Positions 9,720 to 20,340 of a stretch of 64,000 nucleotides of DNA are shown here, piece by piece. The notes beneath the pieces are model-generated. The model did no database searches, was not told the DNA's origin, and saw only the letters and a list, made by a program, of their open reading frames with translations. This DNA comes from Cymbidium sinense. Its lineage: Eukaryota > Streptophyta > Magnoliopsida > Asparagales > Orchidaceae. The stretch covers positions 71,444,443 to 71,508,442 of the forward strand of contig CM038229.1 in assembly GCA_021442155.1 (NCBI GenBank), given 5' to 3'. The stretch's first letter is position 1. Every line of letters begins with the position of its first letter. The position numbers were made by a program, and so were the translations under genes.

Positions 9720-12200
9720 TATTACTTATAGGTTCCTGTAAATATTTAATTCATTATATTTTCTTGTCTTAGAAACAAAAGTGAAGTCCAGAGTCTGTGT
9801 AGAGCGGATCGCTTGGTTGCGCTCCACTCTCTGTATGCCCTGCTTTTCACGGGTAAGCCTATAATATTTCACATTGGCCAAACATTCATCCATTACTAAG
9901 ATGTTGTACCATTACTACGATGTTGTACCACGTGAATTGATTCGACCTCATCAATCAACCAACATCGAAGGGTACACTAAGGCGATGATGGATATTATTA
10001 CGAGCGGCATTTTGATGCATGATATTATCCAAGAAGGCATTTTTTTTAATTTCATTTTGCTCATTTTAGTCATAATGCTTGTATTTTTTTTCTGTTCATT
10101 TCATAACTTTAGTAAAGTCTTCTTTTCCTTTTAATCTTACCATTTTTGCAAGTGAAAGCATACAATTTTTTCCTTAATGTCTTCTCAAATTTTTTTGTTG
10201 TTTTAGTCTAGAGTTATTTGGTGAAGAATTGTTTAACTCTATAGCCCATGAGGTCTAATATTTGATTGTTTTGTAAGTCTAGTTGTTCATGCCTCCTTTT
10301 CTTCTCTAGAATGATTTTATGGTTGCTTTGTTCTCTTAAATTGGTATTATTTTCTTAAAGTTAAATAACAAACCTATATGTCATTTTTCTTGAAGGATGT
10401 GTCCAAATTTGTGTTATTAGATGAAATAAGTCATGATCTCCAAAAAAAAAAAGAGAGAAAAAATTGAGATTGTTCCAAGTTAATTTATGTTTGATTCAAT
10501 CAATCACAATGATTTAGATTTAATCAATCAATGATTTATGATCTTCTTTAAACCACTTCCTTTTATTTCAATTTTTTGTGAATTTAATGAGAAGTTGCTA
10601 TCATCTTCCAACTATTTGTTACAAAACTCTCAAGGTTGTGCTTATATCTCCTACATTTGTTTTTTATGTTGCATATTGGTAGATTCTAAATTATTTTAAT
10701 CCCTTCTTATTAGTTAAGCTTAACTATACAACATTGTAATGATTCAGCTTTTGGGAGATATGTTGCTTGAACGATCAAATTCTCATGTAATGACTAGATA
10801 TGTTGCTTGAACGATCAAATTCTCATGCAGTTGATTTCTTTCCCTTTACCTATCTAATTCCTCATGCTCTCTTTCGGTGTTTTCTGTTCTTCCATTGAGT
10901 TCTGTTTCCAAAATGCTATCATTCAAAACTAACCTTTTTAGCTTTTTTATGTGTGAGACTAAATTTTAGGAATTTCTATGCTTCTTGGAAAGGAGCATTT
11001 ACATGCATGTCACAATTCTCATTCATTTACATATCCAACTCTAAAATATTAATATTTATATAAATAACACTGAAATCTTTAATATTACATCAAAAATATC
11101 ATCATCATTATCTTTTTAAAATAAAATACATTATTTTATACATGAAAAAAATGCTATATTTATAATTATCAAATTTTAGATGTCAGTTATGTAAGTATAT
11201 AAGAATTGTATTGTATGTAATATTTAGATAGAATTAACTTAGATTTTTTTTAAACATATTTTCTCACGAATTTATTTCTATGCTCGGAATAAGCATCCAA
11301 ATAGATGCATTTCATGTATTTAAGGTTATTTTTTTGCCTCGATTGGTTTGATTATAAAATACTATTTACCATTTCTCTCATATGGATTGTTCCTCCTACC
11401 GTCAGAGAAGTTGGAAGGAGAGGGTTGGGAGAAATATTTAAATTCTTGATAGATAAGTATTTCTTAAAACAACATGAAAAGTAATTTCTTAAAGCAAGTA
11501 TTCAATTGATATGTATTCAATAAGTCTCTTCGAGCTCAAAATGTTTGGCATAGAATGTAATTAAACCATAAAATTAATAAATATTTATTAAAACATTTCC
11601 TATGGTTGGATCCAGTTTATCCCTATTTTTTATTTTATTTATTTTTTAAGAGATTTACATACTTAACACATAATTCTTATTTATTTATATATATCTAACA
11701 CCTAAATTTTAATTTTACATATATAATATTTACTATATCATCATCGACTTTTAAAATAAAATATACTATTTTAAATATAAGAAAGTATTGATAAATAAAT
11801 CTTTAATTTGCATAAAAATTGTCTATATAAATTTTCTTTTTTTTTTGACAAAAAAATACACACAATTAATGAATTTTGTTGTAATTAGTGGTATTTTAAT
11901 TATGGATTTACATTACTTTTATATGATCTGGCACGTGGAGCATCTTCTTTTCTTTTTAATCTTACCATTTTTTTTGTTTTAAAATAATCAATAAACAAAA
12001 ATACTATATATATACTTTATGTTACAATGTATATTAAGTAAACAAAAACAGAGAAATTAAGTAATCTCAGTTGTATTTTTGGACTATTTGGCATCAGTTG
12101 TATTTTATTTATTCTATTTATTATTATTGTTTTGTTTTATTTATGTTTTGATTTGAAAAAATATATTTTATAGTGATAATTATTTTTAAAATATTAAAAA
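9720..12200. other. AT-rich centre of the MULE, no gene seen
   Basis: Long A/T runs and no recognisable protein motif on either strand. Frames at 9874-10134 and 11788-11982 are hydrophobic only because of their T-rich codons. A 40-bp direct duplication sits at 10757-10827. Confidence 0.6.
10757..10827. repeat. 40-bp direct tandem duplication
   Basis: The block gatatgttgcttgaacgatc plus 'aaattctcatg' occurs at 10757 and again at 10797 without visible change, suggesting a recent slip duplication. Confidence 0.8.
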
Positions 12201-12234
12201 AAAAATAGAATCAGGAGATGCGAGAGTGCAGAGA

Positions 12235-12500
12235 TGCAGAGATCTGAGATCTGAAATCTCCTAAAATTCATCAGAAGAGCCACCTCATTGTCTCAGTAGG
12301 GATTTAATTATCATGATCTGAACAACCAGGCTACAGAAAGTGAAACAAAACCTGCACAGAGAGTACAAATACTAGAAATCTCCTAAATTAGTCGAACGAC
12401 TTATTGCTTGGTTGGGATTTAGTTACCATGATCCGAACAACCAGCTACGAAAGTGAAAAAAAGCGGAAAAAATCGATACATACTCAGCCTCAAAATGAAA
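12235..12500 (-). repeat. Internal inverted repeat, right arm (two tandem copies)
   Basis: Two consecutive copies of the motif that occurs once at 7222-7345, in reverse complement. One copy lies at about 12235-12350 and the other at about 12375-12490. Each contains the 'gaacaacca' block and 'ctcctaaa' sequence. The second is the longer match, extending to 'ggaaaaaatcgatacatactc'. Confidence 0.7.
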
Positions 12501-12699
12501 ATGAACAATGTAATGTCATGAGGAACAAGATTATCCCTACATAAACCAAATAACAATGAATTATCCTACCTAAACCGAATGTCTGCAGAGAACAACTCAA
12601 GCATCCAAATTTTATTTAAGTGTTTTTTGAGGCCAAGCAAAAATCGCATAAACAAAGTCACTAAATCTATTCATTTTTTTGTCCAGTCTGGTTGAGCCC

Positions 12700-15200
12700 A
12701 GTTAATTGTGGGCTTCTCGATATGCCTCCATGTATTTGCAAATGAACATCTTGCGATTACCTTACTGTGCGGCCACCCGTTTCAAGCGGCCATTTCTTGG
12801 GTTCTTTGTCAAAATAATGGCCGATATCCTGAGCCAGGAATTTAATCTGCACAGGAAGATGGATAAGGTATTAGTTAGATCCCCAGGAGAACCCGCAAGA
12901 AGAGTGCATACCATTTCCGGCAGAATGGCTTTATGTGTCGGTTTTGGCAATGAGTCGTAAAATGACCACCGAGCTTGATATTCAAAGAAGTGTCCGGTCT
13001 TGATAACTAGGAGTAAGAGCTCGACCACGGATGCACTATCTGCTGACATCTTTGGATATACATCTTGCTTTCTTTTAGCCATATTGCATAATTCTCAGGA
13101 TGTAAGATAACATCTATAAGTCACGGGACATACAGAATATCAAGAATGAATTGCGACCGGTAATTTTGGAGGAGTAACTCACCCAATGTAAGCATGAAAT
13201 GTAAAGGAATGGGACATACAATCCAGGGCACGAGGAGTACTTCTCGCCAGATATGCGAGCATCGGCGTGTGCATCGGCGGAATCTTGATCCATCATCGTC
13301 AATCTCACTGAAATAATAATATTTCCATGACAGCTGTATCTCCCCTGCATTATCAGAAACAGTTATTTTTGTAATTTATTGAGCAGAGAAATTAATAGAA
13401 GTAGTTAGAATGATATGACATTTGAATCTGTGTGAAAAGGAGGAAGATGTCGGGTGACTTACTTGTCCGAGCACGGCGATCTATGAGTTGGAGCATCGGC
13501 CGTGCATGCCATCTCGGATGGGAAGTCCACGTGCCGTACTGTGGTTGTAATATAATTATTTTTGAAATTAATTGGTAAAAAGCTATATCCATTGTCATCT
13601 AAAGCTCGAGAATCGAACTTACCACTTACACCGGTGGTGCTCCTCCACAATACGATAGCCTTTGATGGCTCATCGAGAGAAATCGACTCCGGCCGACTGA
13701 ATTGAAGGGTGAAATCGAACGGTCATCTATTGTATCACATTATTCATGAAATTAGCGTAATACTGGCCGCTCAGTGGGGTGGAGGCAATCGAGCGACCAC
13801 TCTTGTGCTGCGTAGTGGTGAACGGAGAGAACATAGCTTTCCTCTTCCTCGTCTGCCGTGCCTTCACCCGACGTACAAGGCTGCCAATGAAGGGGATGAT
13901 AGCAGTTGTATGCTCAGTGGGAGCCTCCCCTTCGGCCAGCTCTGACGGAGCTTCTCTGGCACAAGACTCCACCGGAGGGGCTTCCACTATAAAGGTCTCC
14001 TGAGAAGATACCCCGGTGGTCTCCTCCGTAGCAGCTTCCACCCCGCTGGGGATGGAAGCACTCTTCTCGACAACCTCAATAGCAGTGCATGAATGCCATC
14101 CAGCCTCTCTGTCACTGCTGCATGGTAGGATGCCACAACTTTCAACTCCCTCAAACCTGCAAATAACCTATTCTCATTGATCCTTGATTGGGGTAGTAGC
14201 AGAGGGCAAGCTAGACACACTGGTTGGGGAAATATCGGGAGATATACGGGAGTAGGAGCGAGATGGCTGGACTGGATGATGTCGAAGCTGTTAGGGAAGT
14301 TTCATGGGGATGAGAGGATGATTCAATGAGCGTCTCCTCTTCGATAAGTCCTCAGTGTGGCGGACCTGTGTTAAGCCAAAGATAGATATGACGACAAACA
14401 ACATAGGTAAATGCATTACTACACCGAAATGAATGAACGTAACTAATGTCCTGCGGTCTCCTCCCAAATCATCAAGGCAACATCACGCAAACTTTATTTT
14501 AGAACGCATAACATCGTCATGCTGGTAAATGGCGACTGCTAATAATGTGCTCAGCCGCCCAGATCTACAATAAAAAAATTATATAGGTTAACTTGCTCAC
14601 ATCAAGTAAAACATAACTGACGGGTCAGAACATACCATAAGAAGAGGGACAAAGCCACTCATGTAGCCAGGCGCCTGCTGTGTCTGTATCTATCTTGTAA
14701 TGCCATTGAATTGTGACACTAAGAAGGCCCAAATGGCTTCAGCCCAATTGTACTCAGCAAATTTTTCAATATTATCGGCGTAGGCAAACTAGAAGCTACT
14801 CTATAGTTATGGTATGCAAAGAACAAATTTGAAATAAGAAAATGTATCAGTACAAAGCGTCTTGAACGAGCTATCCGATTGCGAGCTTATTCTTATAATC
14901 GGTGAACTATCGTGACAATGGGGTTCGCCATAAAACTTTCTCTCCTTTGTTTGGCATCCCAAAGATCACTACTTCATCCGGTGAAAGAAATGCACCGCCC
15001 AAGAAAAGGCTCGATGTCCCAGAAGATGGGATAGAGGTTATGGCAGAGTGCTTCCGTGTCGAATTGGTTCGGTGAAGCCGCTTCAATATTTCAGTCACTT
15101 CACTAGTGAAGCGAGCTGTAATATTATCAAATAATGCTCTGATGGCACTTTTGCATCTAGACGTTATCCTTTTTGCAGACATGCTGAACTTCAAAATAAA
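12700..15200 (-). pseudogene. Ulp1-like cysteine peptidase gene carried by the MULE, decayed
   Basis: Minus-strand fragments follow the order of transposon-carried Ulp1-like (C48 peptidase) proteins. From 15194 there is a Ser/Arg-rich frame with FLSPDEVVIFGMPNKGE. Near 14767-14723 is FAEYNWAEAIWAFL, a typical upstream mobile-domain motif. Near 13850-13740 is a basic RKRKAMFSPFT segment. The peptidase domain shows LHW (catalytic His, near 13188), YDSLP (catalytic Asp, near 12955), then KFLAQDIGHYFDKE in another frame, and KMFICKYMEAYREAHN ending at a stop near 12704. The expected NDCGMF cysteine motif before FICKYMEA reads N-R-K-M-F, so the catalytic Cys is missing. Intact relatives resemble SUMO proteases, but their role in transposons is unclear. 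Several frameshifts make this copy non-functional. Introns cannot be placed. Confidence 0.72.
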
Positions 15201-15246
15201 GTCAAGGTAATCAGAATATTAACAGCATAATGGATTGCAAGCACCT

Positions 15247-16720
15247 TAATATCGGGAGTGCAGTGAGTGCAAGTGCAGGAGTACGGAAGGTATGATTCAT
15301 TTTCTCCACAGAACACATCCAAAGCAAAATCTCAAGAAAGTATAGAGGGAATGCAGGTAGTGAGGTTGGAGTACATTTACAAGCATCAAATTAGCTTCAA
15401 ACAACAACCTAAACTACTTCCACAAGTAAGCGGTAAACATTGTCTCAAAACCGGGCCAACAATCAAGAAAAATAGCCCAAAATCATCTCTAATATCGGGA
15501 GTGCAGTGCAGGTGCAGAGGGTGTCTGATTCATTTTCTCCACAGAACACACCCAAACTAACAAAACACAACTTCCCAGTTATTCATAATAGATTCTAGCC
15601 ATAGTATGCCCTCCAAACGGGAAAAAATGGACTGAAAAAAATGCAAAATCTCAAGAAAGTATAGAGTCTGAGAGGAGTCAGAGGGTTAGGAGGTACATTT
15701 GCAAACAAGCATCAAAATTAGCTTCCAAACAACCTCTAAACTACTTAAAGCGGTAAACATTGTCTCAAAACCAGGAGACAATCAAGAAAAATAGCCCAAA
15801 ATCGTCTCTAATATCGGGAGGTACAGGTGGGAGATGCAGGAGGTGCAGTACAGTCTGATTCATTTTCTCCAGAACACAAAGCAAAACACAACTTCCCAAT
15901 TATTCATAGCAGTTCTAGCCATAGTATGCCCTCGCGGGAAAAATGGGTGAAAAAATGCAAAATCTCAAGAAAGTATAGAGGTACAGAGGGGTTCGGAGAG
16001 TACATTTGCAAACAAGCATCAAAATTAGCTTCCAAACAACCTCTAAACTACTTCCACAGTAAAGCAGTAAACATTGTCTCAAAAACCAGACCGAACAATC
16101 AAGAAAAAATGCTCTCCCAATATCGGGAGGTACAGGAGTGCAGTGCAGTCTGATTCATTTTCTCCACGAGACACACACGACAAAACACAACTTCCCAGGT
16201 TATTCATAATGGATTCTAGCCATAGTATGCCCTCCAAAGCGGGAAAAATGGAAATGAAAAAATGCAAAATCTCAAGAAATTATAGAGAGAGTGCAGAGGG
16301 GTTGGAGAGTACATTTGCAAACAAGCATCAAAATTAGCTTCCAAACAACCTCTCTACTTCCACAAAGCGGTTAACATTGTCTCAAAACCATCGAACAATC
16401 AAGAAAAATAGCCCAAAATCATCTCTATTATCGAGGGAGTGCAGGTAGAGTGCAGAGGTATAAAGGTATAGAGGTCAGAGGTATAGAGGTTAGAATGCAG
16501 TGCAGTCGATTCATTTTCTCCATAGAACACCCAAGGCAAAACTTCCCGGTTATTCATAGCATTCTAGCCATAGTATGCCCTCCAAATGGGAAAAATGGGC
16601 GAAAATATGCAAAATCTCAAGAAAGTATAGAGAATGCTTGGGTTTGAGTCTGAGGTATGTAGAACAATCAACAAAAATAGCCCAAAATCATCTCTAATAT
16701 ATCGGGAGGTGCAGGGCGTC
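15247..16720. repeat. Subterminal tandem array in the MULE, about 310-bp unit, 5-6 copies
   Basis: Copies begin with 'atatcgggag' near 15247, 15491, 15811, 16120, 16432 and 16697, with spacing 244-320 bp. Each continues with a variable 'gtgcag/gtacag' stretch, 'gattcattttctccacag', 'ctagccatagtatgccctcc', 'gcaaaatctcaagaaagtat' and 'ttagcttccaaacaacctc'. Copies 1 and 2 lack parts of the unit. The array lies upstream of the minus-strand Ulp1-like gene, where its promoter would be. The short frames in it are repeat artefacts. Confidence 0.85.
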
Positions 16721-17029
16721 AGGAGAGATGCAATCTGGCCTTCTGAGGGTAGCCATATCTTGAAAAAATGCCATAAAGAAACCTAGAACACACTCGATGA
16801 ATTGTAATGGACAAAGACAGAGAAAACCCTAAAATCTTTCAAGTTCAGAATGCATGTGGAAATACCTGTAACCAACCGAATACCTCAATTTGAAATTAGA
16901 AAACAGCCATGATCGAGCTGAGGAGGTGGGTAGATGGAGCTCGGAAATTCTCGAAAGCCACAGCAGTATTACGTAAGAATACCGAACGACACAGATATTT
17001 TGTTCCCCGAGGTTTAGACGAGGTAAATC

Positions 17030-17183
17030 GGGTCGGGTCGGGCCGGGCGCTAAACCGCGGAAAATAGCTCCGTTTCCGTCTTACGACGTCATTTTTTGGC
17101 GCCCATTATTTGTGCCACGCGTCGTAATGCGATTGGAGTCCACACGTAAAGCTACGTGCGGACTCCGGACGTAATATTTTCCC
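17030..17183 (-). repeat. MULE right terminal inverted repeat
   Basis: Reverse complement of the left repeat at 6758-6908. The outer end reads ...GACGTAATATTTTCCC and is followed immediately by the target duplication CATTAAATT. Confidence 0.92.
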
Positions 17184-17192
17184 CATTAAATT
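17184..17192. repeat. 9-bp target site duplication, right copy
   Basis: CATTAAATT, identical to 6749-6757. Confidence 0.95.
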
Positions 17193-17545
17193 CCCTAACA
17201 GTCTTGGCATTGGCTGCCTTGGAATATTATATTCATCATGAAGGCCCACAAATAGAAGTTCATGCTGCTTGAAGATTTTTTATTATTATTATTTTTTTTT
17301 TGCAGAGATCTAGCAAGAGTTTTGTCATAAATCTTGTTGAAGCCCTTGCGGAAGTCCTCATAATTGGGATAACATGTTGATACATGTTTAACCACTTCAC
17401 TAAGATCCTCTATGAATAATGCTGAATAAAATTGTGGAGTTGTGGGGCTATCACTGCAACCACGACTATTGAAGACAACACACCCCTTCCTTCAAGCACG
17501 AAGATGCATATGTCTCACATATGTGTCTTGACTACGAGCCCGCAT
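17184..17545 (-). pseudogene. EMB8-like alpha/beta hydrolase pseudogene, 5' part (split by MULE)
   Basis: Reading down the minus strand from 17545 are SQDTYVRHMHLRA, an in-frame TGA, RKGCVVFNSRGCSDSP, TTPQFYSALFIEDLSEVVKH, CYPN, then EDFRKGFNKIYDKTLARSLQ. After a run of A and AAT repeats (about 17275-17300) come KIFKQHELLF, DEYNIP and, one frame over, KAANAKTVREFN, which joins EGLTRVSF at 6748. These are successive signature segments of plant EMB8/ABHD hydrolases. The segment with the nucleophile Ser (GWSLGAN-like), expected between CYPN and EDFRKGFN, is absent, so the catalytic centre is deleted. The expanded microsatellite changes the reading frame. The N-terminal third is not recognisable upstream of 17545. 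Confidence 0.82.
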
Positions 17546-17860
17546 TAGATCATAATCAATCAGGCCTACTCCATTGCTCTTCGCTTGCAAGAATTCCTGA
17601 GAAGCGATCGGAGGTGGGCGGGAAGAGCCAACACGAGAGAAAAGAGAGGCCGAGGTTCCTTGTGTTGCTGCGGTTGTAAGGAAGGGGAACGGTTGAGCTT
17701 CGCGTGGGAGTTGCATGCGGCGTGCATGGAGGAGAAGCGGGGTCGAGTGGCTGTGCACATTAGGATTAAGGCCGATTTGAGTTATTGGAAATTAATACAC
17801 TTTTTTAATTAATTTTTCAAATATTAATCAATTTGAAAATGAATTTTATGCCAACATCAT
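17546..17860. other. No gene recognised; GC-richer sequence next to the hydrolase pseudogene
   Basis: Opposing short frames (17492-17812) are Arg-, Gly- and Ser-rich with no family motif. The stretch could hold the pseudogene's lost first exon or flank, but nothing supports a boundary. Confidence 0.4.
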
Positions 17861-18712
17861 TATATAGTCAATATATATGTTGATTCAAGGTAATTTCAAT
17901 ATTCTGAACACAATGATGTAGTCCGTTTCACGATCGGAGGCCGTTTGGTTCGAGTCGGCGTCAAATTGAGTCAATTTCAGCTAAAATGCATGTCACTGCT
18001 TTCGACCACTCAATTTTCTCCCAGACTTATCCGAATTGAGTGCGAAAGTCTTACTTGATAGATTTTGACGTTTCAAAGCTAATGATGCAATCAATTTCAT
18101 GAACGGAAGTCATTTGGTTTACGTCGGTGCCTCCTGAACTCGATATACATGCACGTGCGTTGACAACTCGATCGCTTTATCGGTTGATCATCAAGTTGTG
18201 AATATTTATATCTTGACCAATTTTGATGTTCTGAACGTGATGGAGAAGTCTGTTCATCGATCGGAGGTCATTTGTGTTGATTTTGGAGACGTCTAGTGCA
18301 TTTCAACCTCGATTTGCACACTATTACTTCAAATCATTCGACATTTGCACATACTCCTCTGAATTGAGCGTGGACAGTCTCATTTGATAGTTTTTGATGT
18401 TTCAAAGCTAACGACATAATCAATTTTACGAACGGAGGTTGTTCGGATATCATCGCAGCTTCTCGACTCTGATATACGTGTCGACATATTGATAGCTCAA
18501 GTGCTTAATCGATTGATAGTTCGATTTTGCAATATTTATATTTCAATCAATTTCAACGTTCTGAATGCAATGATGAAGTCCGTTCGTAGATCAGAAGTTG
18601 TTTCGATCATTTTCAGTGACATCCGCTGCATTTTGAGCCTCATTTTACGTAATGCCACCTCCGTAGTCCGTCAAATTTGACTTGTGGACTTGACTTGACT
18701 TATGACACATAT
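17860..18712. repeat. Dispersed repeat, three tandem subunits (right occurrence)
   Basis: Three degenerate subunits start near 17900, 18220 and 18535. Each has 'ttctgaa..c.atga.g.agtc', a region like 'ggaggtcatttg', and 'gcatttc/tgcattttg'. It matches 3880-4370 in the same orientation and also ends at a 'gacacatatgt.gaggtcaa' block. Confidence 0.7.
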
Positions 18713-19935
18713 GTGGAGGTCAACAAAACTCTACTAGTTGAAGGGTAAATCTTGAAATTGGAAGCAATTTGATCCTGAGTCGAGACTAGCCCAGATCAAG
18801 CACTTAAAATATCATTGAAAACTTTGGGATATCAGTCGAATCTCAAAATAGTTCATAAATATGGAGTGTTTATAATCAAATCAAACGTCTTGACGAGCCG
18901 GATCTAACAAGTCTAAGATTTCATAATTCTGACTTCATTTGAGCATTCAAATATTTAAAATACATCAGATAATTGAAGGAATCATTTTGAGCCGTACGAT
19001 AGAGTGGTTTGGATTGTGCATATATTTATAGAGGTGTCACTCTCATAATCTAAAAATAGCTAATCATTCTTCACATGAGGGGAGCCCAAGCTAAAGAGAA
19101 GAGAGAGAGCTCTGAGGCTTGAAGAACTTCCAAGCATAATCGTGCCACCAGTTGACAATCACCGACCACCGCCGCCAACCACCGTCACCGGTTGCCACCA
19201 CCACCGGCTTCGCCGCCAACCATCGCATCGATTATCGCGTTACTATATATCACCACCGCCACCACCATCACCACCAGCCGCTTCCGCCGGCCACCACAAC
19301 CGATCATCGCCGCTGTTGACGCGCCATTGGTCACCGCGACCGACCATCGCGGTCACCATCGCCGACCACCGCTGCCGCCGCCACCACCGCTACCACCACG
19401 GTCATCCGCTGCCGCCGCTGCCCGCCGCTAACCACCATCGCCACCGTGCCGTCGTCGACCACCATCCGGGTCATTACCGGCGACCACCATTGTCGCTTGC
19501 CGCCACCATGCGTAGCCGGCCACTATTGTTGCTCATCGTCGGCCACTGTCACCGGTCACCACCGTCAGTTGCCACAACCCGATAGTCGCCGGATCATCAC
19601 TGACCACCGTCGTTCACCATCGCCGACTGCCACCAACAACTGTTATAGCCTAACTACCATTGCATAGCTATTGTTTTCTGATTTTGTGATTCTCATTGTG
19701 AGACTTTCTCACGTACAACTTTGGGAAAACTTAAACTTTATACTCCAAAGTAAATATATAGTGAAATATTTTTATTGGGCTATGCCACGTGAGTTTTTCC
19801 TTCTTTTTGGAGTTTTTCCACTTAAAAATCCTGTTATTTTTTGTTATCTCTTAAAATATTTGTGCGTGTGTTGGATTTCTCAGTAAGTCTAAGACGTAAA
19901 GTTTTATTTTATCGTAACTGATTTTCTAGCACACA
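18700..19935 (+). mobile_element. Solo or orphan LTR, family copy 1
   Basis: This shares the whole order of blocks with three other copies: 'ctactagttgaag' near the start, 'gagtgtttat', 'acttcatttgagcattcaaat', 'gagagctct', a CCACCG-rich block (19141-19600), and the end 'taactgattttctagcacaca'. Orientation is set by the PBS after copy 3. No internal region follows. Two frames through the CCACCG block (His- and Pro-rich) are not genes. Confidence 0.75.
19141..19600. repeat. CCACCG-rich low-complexity block inside LTR copy 1
   Basis: Imperfect runs of 'ccaccaccg', 'ccgccgcc' and 'ggtcaccat'. A shorter version lies in LTR copy 2 (20765-21110), and only traces remain in copies 3 and 4 (near 21840-21870 and 24355-24400). 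Confidence 0.8.
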
Positions 19936-20340
19936 ACTTTAATAGTAGGATATTTAAGCATGTATTTTTTTATTTAATATACCTTTTTTATAACATCAAA
20001 CTCTTGCTCAAATATATAAATATGGGGTCATGGAATAGGCTTAGACATGAAGCCTTAGGTACTCAAATTTTTATTTTGAATGATCAAATGAAATCCCAAA
20101 ATTTTTTAATTTTATAGGATCTCTCATTTTTTTTTTCTTCTTTTATTTTTTCTTCTATATGCTTTTTAACACCTAAAATTTGATATTTATAAAAAAATAC
20201 TTTTCTTATGGATAAAAATATGCATTTCATGATTTCAACTTAAAAAATTAACATTGATGCTATTTTTGATATAATATTAAAAATTTAGGCACTATTTAAG
20301 AAAAAAAAAATGAAAGTTTAAGTATTAGATATGTAAATAT
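19936..20340. other. AT-rich spacer between LTR copies, no gene
   Basis: Mostly A/T with poly-T and poly-A runs. No motif was recognised on either strand. Confidence 0.6.

Larger units (their letters stand above)
6758..17183. mobile_element. Mutator-like DNA transposon (MULE), 10,426 bp
   Basis: The element is bounded by long terminal inverted repeats (6758-6908 and 17030-17183, both starting GGGAAAATATTACGTCC read inwards) and a perfect 9-bp direct duplication. Inside are a decayed FAR1-type transposase (7690-9710, +) and a decayed Ulp1-like peptidase gene (12700-15200, -), arranged convergently, plus an inverted repeat pair around 7222-7345/12235-12500, an AT-rich centre and a subterminal tandem array (15247-16720). 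MULEs carrying Ulp1-like genes are known in plants (Kaonashi-type elements). The boundaries are certain. Whether the FAR1 block belongs to the outer element or to a second element nested in it is open. Confidence 0.95.
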
